The notes: generated by a model not told the origin, from the letters alone. Positions 6,337-14,770 are shown, counted from the stretch's first letter. The stretch: DNA of 15,660 nt from Deltaproteobacteria bacterium (GCA_003695205.1 RFIO01000512.1:1-15660); one strand, 5' to 3'. Program-made: numbers and translations.

Positions 6337-6764
6337 GCCGGACCGCCTTGCAGGCCGAGAGCCGAACGGATGGCGGCGATGCGCTCCCGCAAAGCGTCGG
6401 CCTCCAGATGCACCTCCTCGTGCGGCCTGCTCCAGATCGGCGTCGGCCACAGGGGATCACCGTCGAAGCGGGGCACCAGATGCCAGTGGATGTGCGGCAC
6501 CATGTTGCCGAGCAGTTCGTAGTTCATCTTGGTCGGCCTGAAGACCTCGGCCAGGGCCCCGGCCACGCGGCTGACCTCGTCGATCAGCCTGTGCCGGGCA
6601 CTGGCATCGAGATGGAACAGTTCGGTGACATGGTCGCGGGTATGGACCAGCGTGTAGCCGGGAAAGAACTGGTCCCGGTTCAGGGTGACATGACAGAGTT
6701 CCAGTTCGGCGATACGCAGGTCGGGCTCATCCTGCCAGCGCCGGCACATGGGACAGCCGCTCAT
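6333..6764 (-). CDS. HIT-domain nucleotide hydrolase/transferase
   Basis: 143-residue histidine-triad protein. The catalytic triad MVPHIHWHLVPR has H91, H93 and H95. The conserved strand QFFPGYTLVHTRDHVTELFHL lies before it. A CPMC pair (Cys4, Cys7) at the N-terminus may bind zinc together with a downstream His, as in several bacterial HIT proteins. Members hydrolyse nucleoside phosphoramidates, AMP-lysine or diadenosine polyphosphates; which applies here cannot be told. It overlaps dapF upstream and the HAD nucleotidase downstream by 4 bp each, and pairing with the nucleotidase hints at nucleotide clean-up (inference). Confidence 0.9.
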   Translation of the reverse strand: MSGCPMCRRWQDEPDLRIAELELCHVTLNRDQFFPGYTLVHTRDHVTELFHLDASARHRLIDEVSRVAGALAEVFRPTKMNYELLGNMVPHIHWHLVPRFDGDPLWPTPIWSRPHEEVHLEADALRERIAAIRSALGLQGGPA

Positions 6765-7597
6765 GCCTCAAACTCCCCGGAAAAGACCTCGGTTGCCGGG
6801 CCGGTCATCAGCACCGGGCCATCCTCGAGCCACTCCAGTTCCAGGTCGCCGCCGGCCAGGTGGTTGATGATGCGCCGCTCGCACCGGCCGGTCAGTACCG
6901 CGGCCACGGTGACCGCCGAGGCACCGGTGCCGCAGGCCAGGGTCTCGCCCGCGCCCCGCTCCCAGGTACGCTGGCGCACCTCGGTGCGGTTGAGCACCTG
7001 GACGAATTCGACGTTGATGCGTCGCGGGAACATCGGATGAGTTTCCAGCAGCGGGCCGACCTCGGTCACCGGGAAGGCATCGACGTCATCGACAAAGACG
7101 ACGCAGTGCGGGTTGCCCATGGAGACACAGGTGGCCCTCAGAAGCTGGCCGCCTGCCTCGATGGGAATTTCGACGGCGCGCTCGCCGGCCGGGCCGGTCA
7201 TGGGGATTTCGCTTCGAACAAGGCGCGGACGCCCCATGTCGACGCGTACCTTCTCCACCCGGTCATCGGCATCGACGAACAGGTCAACGGTCAGGATGCC
7301 GGCTCCGGTTTCGATGCGCATCGGGTTGCTGCGGCTGATACCACGCTCGTAGACGAATTTGGCGACGCAGCGCAGGCCGTTGCCGCACATCTCCGCCTCG
7401 CTGCCGTCGGCGTTGAAGATGCGCATGCGGGCATCGGCCGTCCCGGAGGGGAGAATCAGGATCAGGCCGTCGGAACCGATGCCGAAGTGCCGGTCGCTGA
7501 CCCGCACGGCCAGGGAAACCGGATCGGGCACCTGTTGCTCGAAAGCGTTGATGTAGACGTAGTCGTTGCCAAGGCCGTGCATCTTGGTGAAGCGCAT
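6761..7597 (-). CDS. dapF: Diaminopimelate epimerase
   Basis: Converts LL- to meso-diaminopimelate, the direct precursor of lysine and a cross-linking residue in peptidoglycan. 278 residues, the usual length. The start MRFTKMHGLGNDYVYIN is typical. The two acid/base cysteines are present: Cys71 in EMCGNGLRC and Cys222 in LACGTGASA. MGNPHCVVFV and RINVEFVQV are also conserved. ATG at 7597 is supported by GGAG at 7605-7608 with 7-nt spacing; the longer open frame to 7624 lacks homology. It is the first gene of the dapF-HIT-HAD-nfo operon, with a strong -10 upstream. Confidence 0.97.
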   Translation of the reverse strand: MRFTKMHGLGNDYVYINAFEQQVPDPVSLAVRVSDRHFGIGSDGLILILPSGTADARMRIFNADGSEAEMCGNGLRCVAKFVYERGISRSNPMRIETGAGILTVDLFVDADDRVEKVRVDMGRPRLVRSEIPMTGPAGERAVEIPIEAGGQLLRATCVSMGNPHCVVFVDDVDAFPVTEVGPLLETHPMFPRRINVEFVQVLNRTEVRQRTWERGAGETLACGTGASAVTVAAVLTGRCERRIINHLAGGDLELEWLEDGPVLMTGPATEVFSGEFEA

Positions 7598-7625
7598 CTG
7601 TTTTCTCCGAATTGGTGGTTGCACG

Positions 7626-7655
7626 ATTATAGAACCAAAAACACTCCCCTCACAA
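7626..7655 (-). promoter_or_regulatory. Promoter of the dapF operon
   Basis: Minus strand: consensus -10 TATAAT (7626-7631) and -35 TTGTGA (7650-7655), spacer 18 bp. This predicts a start near 7619 and a short leader of about 22 nt that just contains the dapF ribosome site. Confidence 0.65.
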
Positions 7656-7657
7656 CC

Positions 7658-7688
7658 GCCGCCGTTGCCGCCGTTGCCGCCGTTGCCG
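7658..7688. repeat. Tandem 9-bp repeat (GCCGCCGTT), three full copies plus a partial
   Basis: Copies lie at 7658-7666, 7667-7675 and 7676-7684, and a partial GCCG follows. The repeat sits between the divergent dapF and 73-residue-protein promoters. Every unit junction creates TTGCCG, and the copy at 7674-7679 is correctly placed to act as a -35 box for the plus-strand promoter. Confidence 0.85.
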
Positions 7689-7702
7689 GCATCGACTATG
7701 AT
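7674..7702 (+). promoter_or_regulatory. Putative promoter for the 73-residue protein / MBL hydrolase pair
   Basis: TTGCCG (7674-7679, inside the 9-bp repeat), a 17-bp spacer, and TATGAT (7697-7702), about 34 bp upstream of the ATG. The match to consensus is fair; the -35 is created by the repeat. Confidence 0.45.
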
Positions 7703-7735
7703 GGAGAATCACACCTGAAACCTGCGAGGAGACTC

Positions 7736-7957
7736 ATGGCTTTTGAGCTGAAAACCAAGATATGGCAGACCGGCCAGCTCGAATGGTACGGGCTGATCGA
7801 CAACGAAGACCTTTACCTGGGCAGCCGCGAATTCCCCCTGCCGCCCGAGGAAGGGGACGAGTGGACGGTGCAGGAGACCGGCCTGCAGTTCAAGATCATT
7901 GACGGCCACATCCGCAAGGTCGGCCAGATCGAACCGGAAAAGCCGGAGTGGCTCTGA
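7736..7957 (+). CDS. Small uncharacterised protein (73 aa)
   Basis: I do not recognise this family. It is a short acidic soluble protein with four Trp residues, no signal peptide and no membrane segment. The middle reads like alternating beta strands: KIWQTGQLEWYGLI, then DNEDLYLG, then DEWTVQETGLQFKII, then DGHIRKVGQI. This suggests a small beta-barrel or beta-sheet fold. It is judged real because AGGAG (7727-7731) precedes the ATG by 4 nt, a promoter-like sequence is in place, and the MBL hydrolase start follows its stop by only 2 nt. The function may be linked to that hydrolase (inference only). Confidence 0.75.
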   Translation: MAFELKTKIWQTGQLEWYGLIDNEDLYLGSREFPLPPEEGDEWTVQETGLQFKIIDGHIRKVGQIEPEKPEWL

Positions 7958-7959
7958 AG

Positions 7960-8574
7960 ATGGCGCTACAGGTTGTTCAGATCAGCGGCGAGCGCGGCGA
8001 CAACTTCAGCTACCTGGTCTTCTGCGACCGGAGCCGCCAGGCGATGATCATCGACAGCAGCTTCGCGGCCGAACAACTGCTGGCCGAACTCGAGGCCCGG
8101 CAACTGGAACTGGTGATGGTGGCCAACACCCACGGACATCGCGACCATACCGCCGGCAACGATCGCGTCATAGGCGCCACCGGGGTGCCGCTGGCCGCCC
8201 ATCACGCCGACATCCCGCTGGCCCAGATCCCGCTGCACAATGGCCAGACCCTGTCGCTGGGCGACGGCCAGGTCGAGGTCCTGCACACTCCCGGGCATTC
8301 GCCCGGCTCGGTGGTCTTTCGCACCGATGACGCCATCATCACCGGCGACACCCTGTTCATCTCCCGCTGCGGCAGGGCCGACCTGCCGGGCGGCGACGTC
8401 GAGCGCCTCTATCACAGCCTGCAGAAACTGATGCTGCTGCCCGACGAGCTGACCGTCTTTCCGGGACACGACTACGGTCCGACGCCGACCGCGACCCTGG
8501 GGCAGGAGAAACAGACCAACCCCTTCCTGCTCTGCCCGGACCTGGACAGCTTCATCGCGCTGCGCATGGGCTGA
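7960..8574 (+). CDS. Metallo-beta-lactamase-fold hydrolase (glyoxalase II / YcbL-like)
   Basis: 204-residue cytoplasmic MBL-fold protein. Metal ligands are all present: THGHRDH (H58, H60, D62, H63), H113 in HTPGHSPGS, D130 in ITGDTLF, and H170 in FPGHDYG. The segment CGRADLPGGD, with the late E-x-x-x-NPFL motif, is characteristic of the glyoxalase II / persulfide dioxygenase-like branch. A thioester hydrolase such as hydroxyacylglutathione hydrolase is the usual annotation. The short length, without the glutathione-binding C-terminal domain of GloB, favours a YcbL-type enzyme of unproven substrate. Start ATG 7960 is preferred; a GTG at 7948 would overlap the preceding gene. It lies 2 nt after the 73-residue protein, so the two are almost certainly co-translated. 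Confidence 0.88.
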   Translation: MALQVVQISGERGDNFSYLVFCDRSRQAMIIDSSFAAEQLLAELEARQLELVMVANTHGHRDHTAGNDRVIGATGVPLAAHHADIPLAQIPLHNGQTLSLGDGQVEVLHTPGHSPGSVVFRTDDAIITGDTLFISRCGRADLPGGDVERLYHSLQKLMLLPDELTVFPGHDYGPTPTATLGQEKQTNPFLLCPDLDSFIALRMG

Positions 8575-8611
8575 CCATCCGCTTCCACCTGCAGGAATTC
8601 CTGTCAAAGCG

Positions 8612-8639
8612 TTGCGCCCCGGCGATTCAGCGATACAAT
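8612..8639 (+). promoter_or_regulatory. Putative promoter of the TPR-like gene
   Basis: TTGCGC (8612-8617), a 16-bp spacer and TACAAT (8634-8639). A transcript starting near 8646 would begin with the hairpin described at 8648-8665. Confidence 0.45.
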
Positions 8640-8647
8640 TCCCTGTG

Positions 8648-8665
8648 CGGCCGCTGTCGCGGCCG
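8648..8665 (+). promoter_or_regulatory. Leader hairpin in front of the TPR-like gene
   Basis: Perfect 7-bp all-GC stem, CGGCCGC (8648-8654) and GCGGCCG (8659-8665) with loop TGTC, placed 3 nt before the GGGGAG ribosome site at 8669-8674. It could protect the 5' end of the mRNA or modulate ribosome loading; no ligand-binding structure is apparent. Confidence 0.5.
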
Positions 8666-8680
8666 ACCGGGGAGCCGGCC

Positions 8681-9124
8681 ATGACCACCGAACGCTATCG
8701 CATGCTCATCCGCCAGGGACTCGAAGCCCTGGAACAGAACGACACCCTGCTGGCGCTGGTGCTTTTCGAGGACGCCTGCAAGCTGGCGGACACCCCTACG
8801 GCCAAATCCTGCCTCGCCTACTGTCTGGCCAAAGAAAAGAAACAGTTTCAGAAGGCGGTGGCCATGTGCCTGTCGGCCCAGCAGAAGGAGCCGAACAACA
8901 GCCTGCACTACCTCAACCTCGGCCGAACCTACCTGGCGGCCGGTCAGAAGCTCAAGGCACTGCGCGCCCTGCGCAAGGGGCTGAAGATGGAACGCAACCA
9001 GCAGATCATTGACCTGCTGGTCCAGCTCGGCCAGCGCAAGACCCCGCCGATTGCCGCCCTGCCGCGCGAGCACTTCCTCAACCGCAACATCGGGCGTTTT
9101 CTCACCCGCATCGGCATGCGCTGA
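8681..9124 (+). CDS. Small tetratricopeptide-repeat-like protein
   Basis: 147-residue soluble helical protein. ATG at 8681 is supported by GGGGAG with 6-nt spacing. Helix pairs resembling TPR units run from about residue 7 to 105: RQGLEALEQNDTLLALVLFEDA, a second pair with SCLAYCLAKEKKQFQKAVAMC, and the clearest one, NSLHYLNLGRTYLAAGQKLKALRALRKGL at about 73-101 (each named here only as a helix pair). The pattern matches the consensus (L-G, Y, A-x-x-A). A basic tail with REHFLNRNIGRFLTRIGMR ends the protein. TPR proteins are scaffolds, and no partner can be named. It ends 28 nt from the stop of the convergent ABC operon, with no evident terminator. Confidence 0.78.
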   Translation: MTTERYRMLIRQGLEALEQNDTLLALVLFEDACKLADTPTAKSCLAYCLAKEKKQFQKAVAMCLSAQQKEPNNSLHYLNLGRTYLAAGQKLKALRALRKGLKMERNQQIIDLLVQLGQRKTPPIAALPREHFLNRNIGRFLTRIGMR

Positions 9125-9152
9125 GTCGGCGCGAACAGACCCGCAACCGAGA

Positions 9153-10155
<1,003 letters not shown>

Positions 10156-10163
<8 letters not shown>

Positions 10164-11139
10164 GGGCGTTCTCCTCGGGGTAGAGGTGGCAGGCGGCCAT
10201 GTTGCCGTTGCTTCCCGGTCGCAGGGCAGGTATCTGCCGGTGACAGATCTCCATGACATGCGGGCAGCGTGGGTTGAAGGCACAGCCCGGTGGCATATCC
10301 TTCAGGGTCGGCATCATGCCGGGAATCTGGTTGAGCCTCTCGCCGTGCCGGCTCGATTGCGGCAGGGCGGCGATCAGGCCCCGGGTGTACGGGTGCTGCG
10401 GCTGCGCGATCACCCGCGAGGTCGGCCCCTTTTCCACGATCCGTCCGGCGTACATCACCGCGATGTTCTGGGTCACCTGCGAGACAACCGCCAGGTCATG
10501 CGTGATCAGGATCAGGCCCATGCCGTCCTTCTCGCACAGCTCCATCAGCAGGTCCATGATCTCGGCCTGGATGGTGACATCAAGGGCGGTGGTCGGCTCG
10601 TCGGCAATGATCAGTTCCGGGTCGGTCAGAAGCGCTATGGCGATGATGATGCGCTGCCGCATGCCGCCGGAAAACTCGTGCGGATATTGCTCCAGTCGTT
10701 TTTCCGGCGACGGGATGTGCACCTTGCGCAGCTTGTCGAGTGCAATGTCGCGCGCCTGCTCCCTGCTCAGTTCGGGTCGATGACGGTGCAGCACCTCGGT
10801 CATCTGGGTGCCGATGGTCAGCACCGGGTTGAGCGTCATCATCGGATCCTGGAAGATCATGCTGATGCGGTTGCCGCGAATCTGTCGCATGCGCTCAGGG
10901 CTTACCCGCGCCAGGTTCTCTCCGTTGAAATTGACCTCGCCCGAGGCGATATAGCCGGGCTTGCTGATCAGGTTGATGATCGAAAAGCCGGTCACCGACT
11001 TGCCGGCGCCCGATTCTCCGACCAGCCCGAGCCTTTCCCCCCTGTCGAGGGAGAAGCTGACACCACTGGTGGCGGTCACCTCGCCGGTGCGCAGACCGAA
11101 CCTGATGACCAGGTCCCTGACTTCCAGCAGTTTGGCCAT
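10156..11139 (-). CDS. Peptide-type ABC transporter ATPase (DppD/OppD family)
   Basis: 327-residue partner of the previous ATPase, forming the nucleotide-binding heterodimer. Walker A GESGAGKSV is at 41-49, signature SGGMRQR at 157-163, Walker B LIIADEPTTALDVTIQAE at about 177-192, and the switch His lies in ITHDLAVVSQ. The MRQR signature and TALDVTIQA are typical of the OppD/DppD side, while QRQR and SALDVSIQA are typical of OppF/DppF. The C-terminal extension has Cys286, Cys292, Cys299 and Cys317. The weak ribosome site AAGGGG lies at the end of the upstream permease gene, from which it is separated by 3 nt. Confidence 0.93.
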
Positions 11140-11142
11140 GGT

Positions 11143-12060
11143 CTACCCCTTGTACAGCTTCGGATTGAAGACATCCCGCAGGAAGTCTCCAAGCAGGTTG
11201 ATGGACAGCACCAGGATAACCAGCAGCACCCCCGGCAGCACGGTTATCCACCAGGCGCCGCTGAAGATGAACTCAAATCCCGAGTTGATCAGCGACCCCA
11301 GGGACGGTCGGTCAATCGGCATACCCAGTCCGAGGAAGGAGAGCGCCGCTTCGCTCATCACAGCGTTTGCCACCTGGATTGTGGACAGCACCAGGATCGG
11401 TGACAGGGTATTGGGGAAGATCTGGCCGAGAATAATCCGGTGGGAGGGGAAGCCAGCAACCCGCGCCGCCTCGACATACTCCTTCCTGCGTTCCGCCAGC
11501 ACCGAGGCGCGCACGGTGCGGGCGTACTGGGGCCACTGGGAAAAGCCGATTACCAGGATCAGAAAGGGGATGGCGATCTCACCGAACCGGGCGACACCGA
11601 CCACCGCCTGCAGAATGGCGCTGAGAAAAATGGCCACCATCAGGTAGGAGAAGGAGAGCTGCACATCGGCGGCGCGCATGAAGAAGGCGTCGAGCCGGCC
11701 GCCATGATAGCCGGCGAACAGGCCGATGAGCACCCCGAGGACGGCCTGCAGGGCGACGGCGCCGATACCGATGAGAATCGAAATGCGCATGCCGTAGATC
11801 ATGGTCGACAGCATGTCACGTCCCTGCGAGTCGGTACCGAGCAGAAACGCGGTTGTGCCTCCGTCCTCCCAGGCGGGCGGGATCTCCGAATTCATGATGT
11901 CGATCATCTCGGGATCGTAGGGGTTGTACGGCGCGATCAGGGGCGCGAAAACCGCCATCAGCACCAGCAGCACGAGCACGACCAGGCTGGCGATAGCTAC
12001 CTTGTCACGCCTGAAGCTGTACCAGAGATAACTGTCACGAAAGGTCTGCAGTCGACTCAT
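11143..12060 (-). CDS. Peptide-type ABC transporter permease (DppC/OppC family)
   Basis: 305-residue inner-membrane permease. The N-terminal part has the OppC_N layout: a cytoplasmic segment ending FRRDKVAIAS, then a first helix (VLVLLVLMAVFAPLIAPY), followed by a periplasmic segment. Five further hydrophobic helices follow. The ATPase-coupling EAA loop reads YVEAARVAGFPSHRIILGQIFPN. It starts one nucleotide after the stop of the other permease (TGACATG), consistent with equal, coupled synthesis of the two permeases. Substrate unknown. Confidence 0.92.
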   Translation of the reverse strand: MSRLQTFRDSYLWYSFRRDKVAIASLVVLVLLVLMAVFAPLIAPYNPYDPEMIDIMNSEIPPAWEDGGTTAFLLGTDSQGRDMLSTMIYGMRISILIGIGAVALQAVLGVLIGLFAGYHGGRLDAFFMRAADVQLSFSYLMVAIFLSAILQAVVGVARFGEIAIPFLILVIGFSQWPQYARTVRASVLAERRKEYVEAARVAGFPSHRIILGQIFPNTLSPILVLSTIQVANAVMSEAALSFLGLGMPIDRPSLGSLINSGFEFIFSGAWWITVLPGVLLVILVLSINLLGDFLRDVFNPKLYKG

Positions 12061-12061
12061 G

Positions 12062-13036
12062 TCATTTCACCCCCGCGATGCGGATGGTCGGGTTGACCAG
12101 CCCGTAGATCAGGTCGACGATGGTGTTGACCCCGACCATGACCACGCCGACGAACATCAGGTAGGCGACCAGCAGCGGCGCGTCCGAACGCTCGACCGCT
12201 TCCATGAACATGAAGCCGAGTCCCTGCCACTGGAAAACCGTCTCGGTCAGGATGGTAAAGGCAATGGTCACCCCGAGCTGCACCCCACCGACGGTTATGA
12301 CCGGCAGCAGGGTGTTTTTGAACGCATGGACAAACCAGACCCGCCGGCTTGAAAGCCCCTTGGCCCAGGCGTACTTGATGTACTCCGATTCGAGCACTTC
12401 CATCATCTCCGCCCGGATCAGGCGGATGAAAAGCGGCAGCATGATGGAACTCAGGGCGACACTCGGCATCAGGATGTGCATCCAGCCGTCAACGGTCAGA
12501 AGCCCGGTGCCCCAACCGCCGAGCATCACCAGTTCGCCGCGACCGTAGGAAGGGAACCAGCCGAGCTTGATGGAGAAGATGTAGACCATCATGATGGCGG
12601 TCAGAAAGACCGGGATCGACACCCCGACGATGCTCCCTCCCATCAGCAGGCGGGAAAAGAAATGATCGGGCCGGATGGCGGAAAAGACGCCGAGAGGAAC
12701 GGAGAACAGGATGATGATCAGGCTGCTGACGAAGACCAGCTCAAGGGTCGCCGGTGCCTTTTCCAGAATAACCTCGGTGGCCGGGCGCTTGTAGAAGAAG
12801 GAGGTGCCCAGGTCCCCCTGCAGGGTATGGCCGAGAAAACGGCCGTACTGTACGTACCAGGGGTCGTTGAGACCCAGTTTTTCCCGGAACTCCTGCCGTT
12901 CCTCGGCCGAGACCGAAATTCCTGTCAGCTCGCGTACCGGGTCTCCGACACTCTGCTTGATGGCGAACCCTATGAGGCTGATGATGAAAATGACGATCAG
13001 CGCCTGGGCTAGACGACGGATCATGAATGCGATCAT
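12062..13036 (-). CDS. Peptide-type ABC transporter permease (DppB/OppB family)
   Basis: 324-residue inner-membrane permease with the family start MIRRLAQALIVIFIISLIGFA, a periplasmic loop, and later helices including LIIILFSVPLGVFSAIR. The EAA coupling loop reads YIKYAWAKGLSSRRVWFVHAFKN. ATG at 13036 is chosen because GGAG (13044-13047) lies 7 nt upstream; an ATG four codons in is less well placed. It follows the binding-protein gene after a 79-nt gap that contains a strong hairpin, so its expression is probably lower than that of the binding protein. Confidence 0.93.
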   Translation of the reverse strand: MIAFMIRRLAQALIVIFIISLIGFAIKQSVGDPVRELTGISVSAEERQEFREKLGLNDPWYVQYGRFLGHTLQGDLGTSFFYKRPATEVILEKAPATLELVFVSSLIIILFSVPLGVFSAIRPDHFFSRLLMGGSIVGVSIPVFLTAIMMVYIFSIKLGWFPSYGRGELVMLGGWGTGLLTVDGWMHILMPSVALSSIMLPLFIRLIRAEMMEVLESEYIKYAWAKGLSSRRVWFVHAFKNTLLPVITVGGVQLGVTIAFTILTETVFQWQGLGFMFMEAVERSDAPLLVAYLMFVGVVMVGVNTIVDLIYGLVNPTIRIAGVK

Positions 13037-13057
13037 CTGTCCGCTCCGAAAACGTGC

Positions 13058-13088
13058 AAAGAGGGAGCACCCGGGGTGCTCCCTCTTT
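13058..13088 (-). terminator. Intercistronic hairpin between binding protein and permease genes
   Basis: Perfect 14-bp stem, AAAGAGGGAGCACC (13058-13071) and GGTGCTCCCTCTTT (13075-13088), with a 3-nt loop. On the minus transcript the stem is followed by only a short U run (3 bases within the arm, then GCACG). It therefore looks like a partial terminator or an mRNA-stabilising structure that keeps the binding protein more abundant than the membrane subunits. Confidence 0.75.
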
Positions 13089-13115
13089 TGATGGTTAACG
13101 ACTGGATCGGGGAGA

Positions 13116-14663
13116 CTATTCGATCACCAGGTCGCCAAAGTAGGGGAAGTTCATGACGTTGACGATCTCGGCGATGCGCAGGTTTTCCTTGCCCGCCCAG
13201 GAAAGATCCTGCCAGTGCAGCGGCACGAAGGCTGCCTCGTCGTAGGCAATCTTCTCCATTTTCCGCAGCATGGCGGTGCGCTTTGCCATGTCGGTTTCCG
13301 ACTGGGCGGCAAGGGTCAGACGGTCAATCTCCTCGTTGCAGTAATTGCCCGAGTTGTACTGGCCATAGCCGGTCTCCTTGTTCGGGCACATCAGCAGGAA
13401 CTCGAAGAAGTTGCCGGTGTCCTCGGTATCGGAATGCCAGCCGATCATCTGGATGTCGGCCACCTGCTGGTCGAACTGATCCCAGTACTGGGCCTTGGGC
13501 ATGGTCTTGAGATTGACCTTGATACCGATCTTGCCGAGCATCGACGCAACCGCCTCTGCGATTTTCTCGTCATTGACGTAGCGGTTGTTGGGGGCGATCA
13601 TGCTGACCTCGAAGCCCTTCCCGTAACCGGCTTCCTTCATCAGTTGCCGGGCCTTTTTCAGGTCGTAGCGCGGCTTGAGGTCAGGATTGTGGCCCAGGTA
13701 GCCCTTCGGACTGTTCTGCGCCGCGGCGGTGGCGCGCCCCTTCATCAGCTTTTTGGCGATACCGGCGTTATTGACGGCGTAGACGATGGCCTGGCGCACC
13801 TTCGGGTTGCGGAAGGCCTCGACCCGCTTCTGGTTCAGCTGGAAGGTGATGATGCGGGTGCCGCTCATGGTCACCAGCTTGACGCCCGGGGCACGCTCAA
13901 TGCGATCCATGTCCTGGGGTGGCACCGGCATGATGAAATCGACATCGCCGGACAACAGGGCGGCAACCCGGGTGGCGTCGTTCTTGATGGGGGTCAGAAC
14001 GATCTTGTCGACGTTGCCGGGCGACTTTTTGTCCCAGTAGCCTTCGAAAGCCTCGAAGACCACCTTCACGCCCTGCTGGCGCTCGGTGACGATGTATCTG
14101 CCGGTTCCCGAGGCATTTTCGTTGGCGAAGGAGTAACCGGTCTTGTTGATGGCCGATTTGTCCATCCCTTTTTCATCGGTACCGCTGTAGAACTTGCTGT
14201 CCATGGGGAAGATGTAGGTGGCGGTGTTCAGCAGCAGCGGATAGGGAACCTTGGTCACCAGGTCGACAGTGTACTTGTCAACCTTGACCGGCGTCTCGAA
14301 CGGCTCGAAGATACCCTTGAAGTCAACCGACTGCTTGAGCCGGTTCACGGTCCAGACAACGTCGTCAGCGGTCAGTTCGTTGCCGCTGTGAAACTTGACC
14401 CCCTTGCGCAGGTAGAAACGGACCCTTTTCGGGTCAAGCCGCTCCCACCTCTCGGCCAGGCGCCCCTCGATGGTGGTCTCCCTGGTCCAGCGGACCAGCG
14501 GATCGAACACGAGATGGGAATACTGCAGCATGCCGCCTGACAGCTGGACATGCGGGTCGAGGGAGACCGGATCGGCATCCATGGCCAGCTTCAGGGTTTT
14601 GGCCTGGGCAAAACCGACCATCGCGGCCAGCAGCAGGACCACCAGAACAAGTTGCTTTTTCAT
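13116..14663 (-). CDS. Peptide-type ABC transporter substrate-binding protein (family 5, DppA/OppA-like)
   Basis: 515-residue periplasmic binding protein of the SBP_bac_5 family. The start at 14663 is supported by GGAGGA just upstream (9-nt spacing) and by a classical signal peptide, MKKQLVLVVLLLAAMVGFAQA, probably cut after residue 21 (AQA). There is no lipobox Cys, so it should be soluble in the periplasm; the longer open frame to 14840 is non-coding leader. Family features are LAERWERLDPKRVRFYLRKG followed by VKFHSGNELTADDVVWTVNR, then FRNPKVRQAIVYAVN in the second lobe, and a C-terminal VPLHWQD. A Cys pair in the LLMCPNKETGYGQYNSGNYC stretch may form a disulfide. First gene of the operon in the classical order A-B-C-D-F. 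Ligand class (dipeptide, oligopeptide, other) is not determinable here. Confidence 0.93.
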   Translation of the reverse strand: MKKQLVLVVLLLAAMVGFAQAKTLKLAMDADPVSLDPHVQLSGGMLQYSHLVFDPLVRWTRETTIEGRLAERWERLDPKRVRFYLRKGVKFHSGNELTADDVVWTVNRLKQSVDFKGIFEPFETPVKVDKYTVDLVTKVPYPLLLNTATYIFPMDSKFYSGTDEKGMDKSAINKTGYSFANENASGTGRYIVTERQQGVKVVFEAFEGYWDKKSPGNVDKIVLTPIKNDATRVAALLSGDVDFIMPVPPQDMDRIERAPGVKLVTMSGTRIITFQLNQKRVEAFRNPKVRQAIVYAVNNAGIAKKLMKGRATAAAQNSPKGYLGHNPDLKPRYDLKKARQLMKEAGYGKGFEVSMIAPNNRYVNDEKIAEAVASMLGKIGIKVNLKTMPKAQYWDQFDQQVADIQMIGWHSDTEDTGNFFEFLLMCPNKETGYGQYNSGNYCNEEIDRLTLAAQSETDMAKRTAMLRKMEKIAYDEAAFVPLHWQDLSWAGKENLRIAEIVNVMNFPYFGDLVIE

Positions 14664-14741
14664 TTTTTTCTGTCCTCCGGCAAATGAAGGTTTGCGGGTC
14701 CGAAAAATCGACCATACCGAACCCGTGTTTGAAAACACTGA

Positions 14742-14770
14742 ACTATAAAGATGCCCGCCGCCCGAGTCAA
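14742..14770 (-). promoter_or_regulatory. Strong sigma70-type promoter of the ABC importer operon, flanked by palindromes
   Basis: Minus strand: -35 TTGACT (14765-14770), 17-bp spacer, -10 TATAGT (14742-14747), predicting a start near 14735 and a leader of about 70 nt. A palindrome CCGCAAGCGG (14771-14780) abuts the -35 box. An inverted repeat GTGTTT-GA-AAACAC (14725-14738) covers the predicted start. Both are candidate operator sites. Confidence 0.7.

Noticed and set aside
7658..7688. CRISPR-like array
   Set aside because: The units are 9 bp, directly adjacent and without spacers; this is a simple tandem repeat.
6860..7957. 365-codon plus-strand frame running from antisense of dapF into the 73-residue protein
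   Set aside because: Only its last 73 codons are credible, because a good ribosome site and promoter occur just before 7736; the rest is antisense to dapF and runs through the 9-bp repeat.
7960..8574. Annotation of the MBL hydrolase as GloB, persulfide dioxygenase or a lactonase
   Set aside because: The fold and metal ligands are certain, but it lacks the GloB C-terminal domain and has no decisive specificity motif for the other two.
13215..14540. 441-codon plus-strand open frame
   Set aside because: It lies wholly antisense to the clearly identified substrate-binding protein; GC-rich antisense frames stay open by chance, and it has no recognisable motif or ribosome site.
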